Shown piece after piece: positions 10,178-19,865 of a stretch of 64,000 nucleotides of DNA (position 1 is its first letter; every line of letters starts with the position of its first letter). The stretch spans positions 4,711,001-4,775,000 of the forward strand of contig CM043967.1 of assembly GCA_014529385.2 (NCBI GenBank), in the 5' to 3' direction. The stretch is from Adiantum capillus-veneris. Lineage: Eukaryota > Streptophyta > Polypodiopsida > Polypodiales > Pteridaceae. A program made the translations under genes and the position numbers. Under the pieces are notes generated by a model. It did not search any database and was not told the DNA's origin. It saw only the letters and a program-made list of their open reading frames with translations.

Positions 10178-11422
10178 TTAAAGAACGGCGCGTATATGTG
10201 CTAAATGCTCAGACAAACTTCGGCTATAGATCAAGGTGTCATCAAGAAATACAACAACAAAGTTGCCTAAACATGGTCTCAGTAGATCAGTCATCATCTG
10301 CTGAAACGTAGCTGGAGCATTGGTCAAACCAAAAGGCAAGACCAAAAACTCATAGTGACCATAACGCGTATGGAAACCTGTCTTAGGAATATCTTCCAGT
10401 TTCATCCATATCTGGTGGTAGCCTGATCGCGGGTCTATCTTTGTAAAATACAGTGCTCCATGGAGCCGATCTATCAAATAGTCCATGCGCGAGAGCGGGT
10501 ACTTATTCTTGACAGTGAGCTTATTCAACCCCTTGTAATCCACGCAGAAGCGCATAGTGTTATCCTTCTTTCGAGAAAGTAACACTGCCGCTCCCCACAT
10601 GGATTTACTTGGCCAAACAAAACCTCTGTCGAGATAATCTTTCAACTGACGTTGAATCTCGTCCTCCTCGATTTTACTAAACTGATAGGGTTGCTTTGAG
10701 AAGGGCTGACTACCAACCACCAACTCAATGCCATGATCTACTCCTCTCGAGGGAGGCAAGCCAGGAGGTTGATCATTAGGAAAAACATCCTTGAAATCAG
10801 TCATGATTTCTTGGATAAGGTTGGATTCGTCGGAATCCTCAAGTTCAACAGAAGAACATGAAACATTTTTACGAAACTTGGTGACAAAAGTACCAAGCAC
10901 TAATGAATCAAACCAAGCAGATGGTATACATTGATAAAAGTCAACATCAAAAGACTTTGTATCTTTATACATTTCCAAAGTAATAACAACGGGTATTGCA
11001 AAACCATTATTTACAAAAATTTGATTACAAAGCGAAACACATTCATGAGGCATGTCCTGTTTAACAAAAACAAGAGAGTGATGTACATAGTCTATATACA
11101 ATGAGTCTTGTTTATAATAAAACCATTGAATTCCTAAAATAACATCTGCTCTATCTAGGCGCACGATGTGGAAATCCAGGTTCTCTTTGTAATCAGCTAG
11201 CTCGAGCAACAAATCTGGAACCATTTGATTCCATACATCCGTATCCTCGCCACGAGCCATCTTCACGCGATACTCATGGTCACTGTCGCGCGTCCGCAGG
11301 CTCAGTTTTTGCACCAATTTAGCATCCACAAAATTGTGTGAGCTTCCATTATCAAGGAGTACGCTCACGTCGTGACCATTGATCTTCCCGGGGAAACTGA
11401 GAAGATCATGCTTATCAAACAC
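10178..11422 (-). pseudogene. Gypsy-1 protease and reverse transcriptase
   Basis: A 414-codon open frame. The protease shows [16 protein letters not shown], in which the normal D-S-G triad reads D-N-G, and a later VILGIQWF strand. RT follows with [38 protein letters not shown] and the active-site [12 protein letters not shown], with both catalytic Asp present but the usual Ile after them replaced by Thr. It ends near HLAHIRAVL and is then frameshifted. Confidence 0.85.
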
Positions 11423-11479
11423 TTTATGGTGCTGAAGGTACAGTTAGTGCATGAACTGTGCGCTAAATGATGGATTTCA

Positions 11480-11619
11480 ACTTGAATGGCATCAGAGTTA
11501 CCTGAGATCTCGTGAATCTGAACCAAAGGACGACCTTGCGGTTTCTTTGTCTTCTTCTTGGGACAATCCTTGATTTGGTGACCTATCTGGCCACATCCAA
11601 AGCAGGCCCCCTTCTTCAC
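11480..11619 (-). pseudogene. Gypsy-1 gag zinc knuckle
   Basis: The minus strand reads CFGCGQIGHQIKDCPKKK, an intact CCHC nucleic-acid-binding knuckle with a basic tail. It lies between the gag core and the protease. Confidence 0.85.
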
Positions 11620-11754
11620 TACATCAGCAATTGAAGTGTTTTTGGCTTTCTTCTTCTCCTGAGAAGGTCTCGACGTGATTTTGACCTTTGCTTGAATCGA
11701 GGTCGCTTCCTCGAAGCACCCTTGCCGGATTGATGGTCTGAAATTCTTTTCTTC

Positions 11755-12499
11755 TCATGTCCTTGCCTTTGCCACTGCATACTCGACGTCAGTCGGGGAT
11801 TTGTCCTTAATTAAGACCCAACGATAATCTTCATGTAATCCCAGCAGGTACATGTGCACAACGTGTGTGAAATTCACCTTGCAAAAGGTGAGCGCTTCTT
11901 TGAAAATTGTCGTGAACTTATCAATATACAGAGCTTTCATCGAAAGACTCTGTAGTTTGGCGTAAGCTTTCAAAGAATCCATTTTAGCGAAATCCTTCTT
12001 GAATTTCACACAAAAGTCAGCCCACGTCGTAGGCTTCTCTGTCATATGACGCCACCAGGTAAGCGCCTTGCTGCGCAAATAAAGACGAATCGTCTAAATC
12101 CTCCGTTCATCATGCTACCCATGGAGTTCGAAATATGTGGTCTACTAGTATTTACGGCCATTTCCGTACATTCCTTCTTCTCCCTTGAGAAATTTGTAGT
12201 TTTGTACGGAATCGTGGCAGTCGGACCACCTTGTGAACGCCCAAAAGCAGCAATCTGCGTCGGCAGTTATTGGAGATGAGTTTCGCCCTCCGTAGTTGTC
12301 GACTGAGCCGTATTTTCCAGAGCGGTAAGCGAGGCGTTAAACCCTTGCACGGCCCCTTCGAGAGAGGTCAAGCGAATGTTCGTCTGAACATTAACGTTTT
12401 CCAGAGAAGTAACACGCTGGTTGAAGCTCTGGAAAGTGCCTGTAATCCATGTGTATAAAGCGTGCGTAAACGGAATTTGAATGTTACCTGGCACGTCGT
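11755..12499 (-). pseudogene. Gypsy-1 gag (main body)
   Basis: 12267-12499 encodes a heptad-rich N-terminal region (RVTSLENVNVQTNIRLTSLE). After a frameshift, 11755-12078 encodes the retrotransposon gag core (KALTWWRHMTEKPTTWADF, then YLLGLHEDYR). The first 11-12 codons lie on the far side of GagLTR-1, at 15191-15226. Confidence 0.8.
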
Positions 12500-12811
12500 T
12501 GAAAGGTGGGCATGGGAACTCCTTCAACACCTAGTTCAATTTTTGATGTGACACATATTACATATATGTGTGTAGCCTTTCGAAAAGGCACCTAGAGATA
12601 TGAGCTGCCGGATACTGGCTGTGAGAACTTTTGTACATAAACACTTCCTTTTGTATATGAATCATAATATATGTTGTAAATATATTGTATGTACACTATG
12701 GCCTATTGAGTGTGAGTCTCTCTCTCTCTCTCTACTATGTATAGCCATGGTTTTTCCAAGCTTCAAACGACCTTGAGATCATTGTATCAATTCATCAACC
12801 CAAGCCTTACA
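12500..12811 (+). repeat. GagLTR-1 5' LTR
   Basis: 312 bp, TGAAAGGTGG...CCTTACA. It contains TATA-like ATAAT/AAATATA stretches, then a short CT run (about 12718-12733) before the U5 region. Confidence 0.9.
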
Positions 12812-12813
12812 AC

Positions 12814-12825
12814 TGGTATCAGAGC
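12814..12825 (+). promoter_or_regulatory. GagLTR-1 primer binding site
   Basis: TGGTATCAGAGC, the exact initiator-Met tRNA PBS, two bases after the 5' LTR. Confidence 0.95.
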
Positions 12826-13903
12826 TCGGTCGGCTTTCCGCACGTGCAGCCCTCCTTGAACCTTTGAAGCTTTTGAATATGAAGTTGCAAGAGAAACCGA
12901 GCATCTCGTCAAGCAAGATCAAATAAAAAATAGAGACATTTGGTAGATCTCGACAATGCAGAAAAGAATCGAGGATTAAGGAGCTTGCAAAGTAAATCGG
13001 CGAGGCAAGGTATGTGTTGGCCAAGCAACTCTGTTGAGTGAGCAAAGGCACGGGAAATTTGACCAGCTTAGAATTGAGAGCATTAGCCGAGTCGGGCAAC
13101 AAAGCATCACATCATCACAATTGGAATGGGGTAGTAGCACGAGCTGAAAATCGGCAGCAATTTGAAGAGCCGGAGTCGGGCAATGGAGTGAGCATTGAGC
13201 AAGTTGGGACCAAGGAGGCTTGAGAGCCGACAACAGACCATCGGGCAGAGAGTTGAGAAGGGGCTTAGAGGCCGCAATTGGGCAGCAGGCAAGCTCACAC
13301 ATTCAAGCGGACAGTGCTACAGGACTTGAAGCTGCAGGGCAAGAGATTGGTGTGCGCATATAACACACGCACACATTGTGTGTGTAGTGAGCTGCAGAAC
13401 CAGCGCTGGCGAAAGACACACACACACACACTCACAATCCTGGCTGCCCTCGGATTCCCGACAATCCACGCAGTCGCCAGTTCTATGCTCATCAGACAAG
13501 CAGAGTGCAATAAATCAATTTTTCTTAAAAATGGTTCACACACTTTGTGTGTGCAAGCCCATGTTCCCATTGCTGAGCCTCGACAAACCTCCTCCGATCC
13601 TTCGACACCCCCAACTCAGTAGCAAGCTCAACAGTGGTGCTTCACACATCAAAAGTCATCATTGGCTCGAGATCCGATCTCCACATAAGCAACCATTCTT
13701 ATCGGTGTGCAAATCGGGCGTCCTTTTTTACTTCTCAAGGATTTAGTGAAGAGGTACTTCTCAGGAAAGAAGAATGACTTCACGAATCAAAATTGTTAAG
13801 CTCGAAACTGCACTATTTTGTAAAATGGACAAGACACTGCCATAGAGAGAGTCTCTCTGTTGGTAAGACCAAGTCCCTGACATCTTTCACGAGCATTTGC
13901 ACC
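12826..13903 (+). other. GagLTR-1 leader
   Basis: About 1.1 kb of untranslated sequence between the PBS and the gag ATG, with a (CA)n run near 13418-13430. It is unusually long compared with the 0.9-kb coding part. No coding signature is seen in any frame. Confidence 0.6.
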
Positions 13904-14729
13904 ATGGAAGAGAAAGGAATCATAAAATTTAATGGGGAGGGTTTCCATACCTGGCAGACTAAACTAAGGGGATATTTAATGAAGAAAACATTATGGGCTG
14001 TATAAAAACAGCTCTCAGTGATCACGAAGGCACACAAACCAGGGCTTCTACTGCACTTAATCAAGAAAAAGATGAACAGGCACTTGGCATCATAATTACT
14101 GCACTCCATGATAATTATATACATTTTATAGATGAGCGCACACATGCATACGAGGCCTGACAAGTTCTAGAGGAGAATTTTGGAGCTAAAGCAAAACGAA
14201 GTAAAGTTAGCTTGAAAAAGCAACTTTACAAACTCACTATGATGGAGGGGGAAGACATAGCCAGTTTGGTCAATAGGCTTAAAAGCGTGATTACACAATT
14301 GACCTACATCCAATGCAAAGCAGAAGAAGACGACAAAGTTGCAGTCCTCCTTAGTGCACTTCCTTCCAACTACGACCACATAGTCACTATTCTTGAAGAA
14401 AAGGAGCCAACTCCAGCACATCGACAAATGGGGCTTTTATAGCAAGAGAAGGCGAATCATCCATAGATTTTATATCATCTTCCAACGTTCGAAAGTGCTA
14501 CGAGTGTGGTGAAATGGGACATATAGCTAAGGACTACTATATTAATAAATTTTGTAGCAATTTCGGAAAGAAGGGACATCCTTCTTCTAAGTGCTATTCA
14601 AAAGATCAAGGTAGCAGCAGCAACAGTAACAACAAAGCCAAAAAGCCAGCAAGAGGAGCAGCTCATATAGTCGAAGAAGAAGAAGCTGAGGACGAAGGGG
14701 AAGTTTCTTTTGTTACAGATGTACTTTGA
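13904..14729 (+). pseudogene. gag: GagLTR-1 gag
   Basis: It starts MEEKGIIKFNGEGFHTWQTK, a typical copia gag N terminus (the FDG-x2-F-x2-W pattern). The core includes DEQALGIIITAL, FGAKAKRSKVSLKKQLYKL and LLSALPSNYDHIVT. Two knuckles follow: CYECGEMGHIAKDYY, where the last Cys is Tyr, and CSNFGKKGHPSSKC, where the second Cys is Phe. A frameshift near 14003, a TGA in place of an expected Trp codon near 14158, and another frameshift near 14440 break it. It ends with an acidic tail (VEEEEAEDEGEVSF). Confidence 0.8.
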
Positions 14730-14870
14730 AGATCGGTTTATACTTTCTCTAGTTCAAGGGGAGGTATTATCGTCATCCTTTGGGGATAGTGTCATCCTGT
14801 GTAGATGGATCTTGTCATCCTGTGTGGATAGTTGGGTCTTCATTATGTATGACGTGCCCAAGGGGAGGGT

Positions 14871-15190
14871 TGAAAGGTGGGTATGGGAACTCCTTCGACA
14901 CCTAGTTCAATTTTTGATGTGACACATATTACATATATGTGTGTAGCCTTTTGAAAAGGCACCTGGAGATATGAGCTGCCGGATACTGGCTGTGAGAACT
15001 TTTGTACATAAACACTTCCTTTTGTATATGAATCATAATATATGCTATAAATATATTCTATGTACACTATGGTCTATTGAGTGTGAGTCTCTCTTTTCTC
15101 TCTCTCTCTCTCTACTGTGTATAGCCATGGTTTTTCCAAGCTTCAAACCACCTGAGATCATTGTATCAATTCACCCAACCAAACCTTACA
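14871..15190 (+). repeat. GagLTR-1 3' LTR
   Basis: 320 bp, matching the 5' LTR throughout, with a slightly longer CT run (about 15086-15112). It is preceded by the purine tract AAGGGGAGGGT (14860-14870). Confidence 0.9.
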
Positions 15191-15226
15191 ATCGTCACGT
15201 TGCGCATCCGAGCTAGAGGAATCCAT
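15191..15226 (-). pseudogene. Gypsy-1 gag N-terminal codons, displaced
   Basis: The minus strand reads ATG GAT TCC (MDSSSSDAQRD). It joins in frame to DVPGNIQIPF at 12499 once GagLTR-1 and one target-site copy are taken out. This fixes the gag start and proves the nesting order. Confidence 0.75.
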
Positions 15227-16139
15227 GGCGAAATGCGTGAAAAACTAGAAGTTTCACGCAAAACTGGGTCCTTTTCTGTACTTTTCGATCACGAAAAGTT
15301 GTACTATGAAGGGCTCTACGCCTCGGCGTGAGCACCTGGAGGCGAGCAGGCGATGGCGGGAAACGCGGGAGTGCGAGCGTGTGAGAGAAAGGAGCAACAG
15401 AAGAGAAGCAGAGGGCTAAAAACTGGGGTTTTCTGCAAAAACTCACTCTCTATAAGTCGTTTTTTATAATCTGCAAGTTTCAGACTTTTAAAAAAAAACT
15501 CAAAATGTCGACATTTAAAGAGCCTGCCCAGCTTTAAGATAATGGGTACCCCTGAAAAAGAAATCAACCTAGAGCCTGTAGCGTGGGAAAAGAATTCGTG
15601 CGTTGAAGTTGCGGCATTGAGATCTCGAAAGAAATTAATCGGGTGTGTGGTTACCTGTGGCCAGCACGCGAAAGGGGCACCAATTAGGAGCCAGCGCTGC
15701 AGGACCTTTTCCATGCCAGCAGCCAATGCTCTTTTTGCCCTCGCTCCCCCTCTGAGCATTGAACACAAAATTTCCCTCTTATTGCACTGCTCCCCACGCA
15801 GTAGACAGAGAGAGGTAACTCTCTCTCTCTCTTTCTTTCTTTCTCCTTTTTTTGCTTTGCATAGAGAAGGAGATCAGAGAGGGATCATTAAAGTTACTGT
15901 ATACTGAAATTTAGTCTAAAATCTGCAATTTCACGAGTAATCCTTCGATTTTCGTTAAAAACCAGTAGAATTTACCCAAAAAACTTGCAATCTTTAACAC
16001 GTCCGCCTGTTAATTTGCTGTTTTTTTATCAAAAATTAGCAAAAAGCACATTCAATTTTACATGCACACCCGCTCATTAGAAGAAAAACATTTAATTAAA
16101 CAACCATCTCATCAAAAATTCCAAGAAACAATGATTATC
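15227..16139. other. gap between Gypsy-1 gag and Gypsy-2, possible Gypsy-1 leader/LTR remnant
   Basis: No gene is seen. On the minus strand a TATA-like ATTATAAAAAAC (around 15465) lies about 240 bp upstream of the Gypsy-1 gag ATG and is followed by pyrimidine-rich sequence, as in an LTR promoter. It does not match the presumed Gypsy-1 3' LTR. A CT/TTTC low-complexity run lies at 15818-15855, and the rest is AT-rich. Confidence 0.4.
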
Positions 16140-16470
16140 CGACTCGAACCAGTTTGTAGGTGTGCACACAATCCATTCCGAAAAAATGAGCCCGCTTGCT
16201 AAATCTGTCGATGACTGCCCGAATGCCATTGTGCCCAGAAGATCAAAAATAAAATCCATCGCTATACTTTCCCAAGGTCAGCTAGGTATAGGTAAAGTTG
16301 CAAAAGACCTGGTGCCTTATGCCTGTCGAACTCCACCTTCTGGCATATCAAACAATTGCGAACAAACTCATCCACATCCTTTTTGAGCCTTGGCTAGTAG
16401 AAGAACCGTTCCACTCCTTTCAAGGTGGCGTCTATGCCGCGGTGGCCTAAAAAAGGGGACAATGGCACTC
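16140..16470 (-). pseudogene. Gypsy-2 integrase fragment
   Basis: The minus strand reads GHRGIDATLKGVERFFY, a stop in place of the usual Trp, then PRLKKDVDEFV and CLICQKVEFDRHKAP. This is the H2C2 zinc-binding region followed by WESIAMDFIFDL with the first catalytic Asp. The frame decays and is lost near 16140. Confidence 0.8.
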
Positions 16471-16519
16471 TGTCAAAGCCTTATTTCTCAACACTTGTGT
16501 AACACAAGTTTTTCCACAT

Positions 16520-17500
16520 CAAATAGCCTTCCTTGAGCGAATAGCCCGTAACCACTTTCCCCTAACCACTTTCCCCCTGCAAAATCTTTCCCCTAACCAC
16601 TTTCCCCCTAGTCAAAGATGTGTCTGCAAAATCTGGATCTGTGGCGTACCGACCTACCATATCGTCGAAGCTGTGGTGATGAACCGTCAAAATAGCCAAA
16701 ACCAAAGGCTTACGAGGCAGTGTAGCCGCCACCACATTCTTTTGTCCTTGGACATGCACAATCTGAAAGTGAAATTGTGAAAAAATGTTTGCCCACCGCA
16801 TCTACTGAGACAAGAAATAGCTTAAACTCCGATGATCCGTGAACACTGTAAAATTGGCTCCGAGTAGAAAGTGTCACCACTTATAAGAGCATGGATAACC
16901 GCTAACAGCTCCTGATAAATCTGTGCAACCCGTTTAGGTGACCTAGTGTGACATGAAACGTTTCAGGGTTTCATGCGTTTCGGGGTTTCGAGATTTTTGA
17001 ACGTTTCGTTTCGGAGCTCAAAGAAAGCGAAACACAGGTTTCATTTTACATGTACATACCTATAATTATACATTGATATACATCCAAATTCACCTACCAA
17101 AACATGAGAAATACCAAAATCTAGATGTGAGACTTGAATCACGAGTGAACTTGAGTCACGAGGCGGCCTTTGTACATGGCTTAAAAAATCCCCAAACGGG
17201 TGGTTTGAGGTCAACTGGTCAAAAGGGGGCCCAAAAAAATAAATCAACCAATTTCGCCGAAACGTTTTGGCTACTTCACCATTTCGAGGTTTCGGAGGGC
17301 CGAAACGCATTTTCATGTCACTATGTTCTCGTCTTGAAAACATTCTGCTCTCATAGGCTACAACATGCACTTCCTACATCAAGACCGCTCCCAAACTGCG
17401 GCCACAGGCATCACAGTATACCTCAAAAGGCTTTTGCAAGTCTGGCAAAACCAATACTGGGCCAATCATCAACTTCTCCTTGAGAGTCTTGAAGGCTACA
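16520..17500 (-). pseudogene. Gypsy-2 RNase H, split by a MITE-like insert
   Basis: Right of the insert the minus strand reads VVAYESRMFSRRE. Left of it come AQIYQELLAVIHALISG, FTVFTDHRSLSYFLSQ, then RWANIFSQFHFQIVHVQGQ and NVVAATLPRKP. These are the ordered RNase H and connection motifs of Ty3/gypsy. The 376-bp insert separates SRRE from AQIYQELL. Confidence 0.8.
16946..17321. mobile_element. MITE-like insertion with inverted ends and TA flanks
   Basis: The left end reads GTGTGACATGAAACGTTTC; the reverse complement of the right end reads GTGACATGAAAATGCGTTTC. TA dinucleotides flank both ends (16944-16945, 17322-17323), as expected of a TA target duplication. The insert has no ORF and interrupts recognisable RNase H coding sequence, so its borders are independently fixed. 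Inner repeats of the type CGTTTCGGGGTTTCG occur near both ends. A Tc1/Mariner-derived MITE is the likeliest class. Confidence 0.6.
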
Positions 17501-17637
17501 ATCTTAAATGGTCCCCATGTGAAAGGAACCCCTTTCTGTGTCAAAGCATGCAGAGGAGAAGCAATCTCCGCAAACTCTCAAATGAACTGCCGATAGTAAG
17601 AGCATAAACCCAAAAAGCTTCGAAGCTCAAACATTCT

Positions 17638-18368
17638 TTAAATCTGGCCAATCTCAGATGGTCTAAACCTGGGCTGAATCCATTTTGATACCCTCCGTAG
17701 AGACAATGTGTCCCAAAAAGTGGATCTATGGTGCTTCCCATTCACCACCAACTGATGTTGCCTCTGTTCCTCGAAAACCTGTAACAAGTGGTGTCGATGC
17801 TCTGCCTCATTCTTGGAGAATAGGATGATATCGTCGAAAAAGGTGCCTGCAAATGACTTATACTCTCGAAACATCCTGTCTATCATCCTATTGAACATTG
17901 GAGGAGCAAAAAGACCAAAACGCATCACCAAATACTCGTATAAAGAACATCCTGAACACGGTCTTATATACATCTCCAACAGCGATCCTGATCTGATGAT
18001 AGCCACTTTGTATACATTCTCCAAGATCCATCTTTCTTTAGAACCAACAACACTGGCAAACAATAAGGTGATGTGATGTATTGGGTTGAATCAGTCCTTC
18101 TTCCGATAGTTCTTTCACTTGGTTCATAATCTTCGTTTTGGGCTTTGCTTCCTCTGTATGGTGGCCAGTTTGATGGAGTACTACCTAGAATCAAATCAAT
18201 AGTGTGATCTTCAGGACGTTGAGGAGGTAATTGTCCTAATGAGCCTTCTGAGAAACAATCAACCTGAACTTGCAAAAATTCTTGTTCCTTCTCAAGGTCG
18301 GACAAATTCAACATTTTCTTTTCAATTACTTCATTAAAGAGGTTCAAGTAAACAAATAGACTAAACAA
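17638..18368 (-). pseudogene. Gypsy-2 reverse transcriptase
   Basis: The minus strand includes YEYLVMRFGLFAPPMFNRM (the palm region before the active site), SFAGTFFDDIILFSKNEAEH with the catalytic Asp pair, and NGKHHRSTFWDTLSL. Upstream pieces include LPPQRPEDHTIDLI and LPVLLVLKKDGSWRM. At least two frameshifts are present. Confidence 0.8.
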
Positions 18369-18800
18369 ATAGACTGGATTTCATAAACCTGGAGATGGCT
18401 GAAGCCGATACAAGTGGGACAGACTCACCCTTCAATTTTACATCAAGTACTACTTCTCTACCCTTTTCATTCTTCAAAGTTGCTTTTCTTGCCCTGTAGT
18501 TGACCACCACGCTGTTCTTGTGGAACCAAGGGATTCCCAAAAGGACATCAAACCCCTCCAAAGGCATGATATAGAAATCCTCGAGCCCTAAATACCCCTG
18601 GCAATGCAACCAAAGTTTGCATATGACAGGTGTAATGGCAACATCCCGTTCGGGTGGCGCTAGAGCTACCTCAGCCGGTGGTCCCATTTCATCGGGCGTA
18701 ATTCCAAGTCAAGCCGCCAATGAAATTGGCCTTGGCTCCTCCGTCAAAGAAGATAAGGGCTTCTTGATCTCGTACTTTGCCCCACACTCTACAAAGCTCT
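18361..18800 (-). pseudogene. Gypsy-2 protease region
   Basis: The minus strand gives ALIFFDGGAKANFIGGL (the aspartic protease loop, D-G-G where D-x-G is expected) near 18725-18770. FYIMPLEGFDVLLGIPWF follows at 18500-18590, the conserved C-terminal strand of Ty3/gypsy proteases. Confidence 0.75.
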
Positions 18801-18929
18801 GTACTTTCATCCATTTTTTAGGAGTTGGTCCCCACGAAATCTGCTACCGCTCATGCTTTTGTCTTTCCCTTCTTTGCTCACTCCTCCGCTGCTCTAGAAC
18901 TCTCTAGCGGGTCCTCTAGCTGTTCTTTT

Positions 18930-19865
18930 GGTGTCTTGTTCGGCCACCTAGCTTACACATGCCCGTGTTCCCCACAACTGTAACATTTACCCTCCTTGAA
19001 GTATTCGGCTCATTGCTCTGCTGACAGTCGAGGGCCTGAAGAACTCTTCTTCTGTTGCTTTCCCTTCCTTTTGCTTTGTAAGCATCTGCTGGTCAAACTC
19101 TGAACTGTCAGAGGAAGAAAATCCTCATCTGAACTGTCAAAATACTTCCGAGATCTTCTATGGGATGGACTCTTCTTGCCTATGCTGTGTCTCTGAATCT
19201 TTCTCCTCTTCCTGCTCTTTCTCCCCTCGTCACTCGACTCGGAGGTCAAAGAACTGTCAGAGCCATCAGAAGAAGATGAGGACAAACTAGGAACATCCTC
19301 GAATCTCACTCGTTTCTTTGCCTTCCTAGCATTTTCAAAGGTCGATCTCCGACCCAAGTAGCCTGATAGTCTGCTGCTCGACTCTGCTTTCCTTGCGACT
19401 TCTTGGTCTTCATGAGTCTCTTGACTCGCTGTTCTACTACTTCCTTGACTTCATTCTCTGAGTACACCTTCTAAGCGGGAGTCCTAGTGTAGTCGGCTTC
19501 TTCAATGCTGACTTCAAAGGTGACCTCATGGAGGAGCACCATTTAGAATGCATCTCGTCAAGCAGGTGCTTGGCCAAAAAATTTGCATGCTGAGGATCCT
19601 TGGAGTACTGAAGCATATGTTGGGCACAAGCGTCAACCTGTTGTTGCCACTGCATCTCCATCCTTTCGTACTCAGTAGGTGGAGAGTCCTCGTACTGTCC
19701 CAAATCTTCCAAAGATGGACGTTGTCTGTCGAAATCTTCAATATTTTCTCTCGAACCAGAGTGGTCGGTTGTCACAGTTTCCTCCTGGCGGCTAAATCCA
19801 TGTGTGTTGTGAGTAAAGGGATCGGATCCTTCGTAGAAGAAGAATTGACTGAGCTCTGATACCAC
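18930..19865 (-). pseudogene. Gypsy-2 gag and zinc knuckle
   Basis: 19010-19357 encodes a Ser/Arg/Lys-rich tail (SSSSSDGSDSSLTSESSDEG). The knuckle CYSCGEHGHV follows at about 18960-18990. 19500-19790 encodes the N-terminal part (EYERMEMQWQQQVDACAQHM). The middle of gag appears to be missing or unreadable. Confidence 0.65.
19853..19864 (-). promoter_or_regulatory. Gypsy-2 primer binding site
   Basis: The minus strand reads TGGTATCAGAGC, an exact initiator-Met PBS, one base inside an LTR end (...CTGTAACA). Confidence 0.9.

Larger units (their letters stand above)
12500..15190 (+). mobile_element. GagLTR-1: gag-only non-autonomous LTR element (TR-GAG type)
   Basis: A 2691-bp plus-strand element with LTRs 12500-12811 and 14871-15190, a perfect PBS, a PPT, and imperfect 5-bp target copies (GTCGT at 12495-12499, ATCGT at 15191-15195). 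The interior holds only a copia-type gag with a double zinc knuckle. There is no trace of protease, integrase or RT, and no room for them: only about 140 bp separate the gag stop from the 3' LTR. Such elements must use the pol proteins of another copia element. Confidence 0.85.
8009..15226 (-). mobile_element. Gypsy-1: decayed Ty3/gypsy chromovirus, split by GagLTR-1
   Basis: The minus-strand order is gag, CCHC knuckle, protease, RT, RNase H, integrase, chromodomain, which defines a Ty3/gypsy chromovirus. Several frameshifts and stops show it is inactive. GagLTR-1 (12500-15190) sits inside gag, and Copia-1 sits in its downstream LTR region. Removing GagLTR-1 joins MDSSSSDAQRD (15191-15226) in frame to DVPGNIQIPF (from 12499), recovering the gag N terminus. 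No 5' LTR or clean PBS could be recognised upstream of 15226. Confidence 0.85.
16140..19865 (-). mobile_element. Gypsy-2: decayed Ty3/gypsy element, 3' truncated within integrase
   Basis: The minus-strand order is gag, knuckle, protease, RT, RNase H, and the start of integrase. The PBS at 19853-19864 sits next to the start of an LTR at 19866. The element stops in the integrase core near 16140 with no 3' LTR. A MITE-like insert lies in RNase H. Many frameshifts and stops are present. Confidence 0.8.

Noticed and set aside
15542-15907. 121-codon plus-strand frame
   Set aside because: It runs into a CT/TTTC low-complexity tract and crosses a likely LTR-derived leader; composition gives no support.
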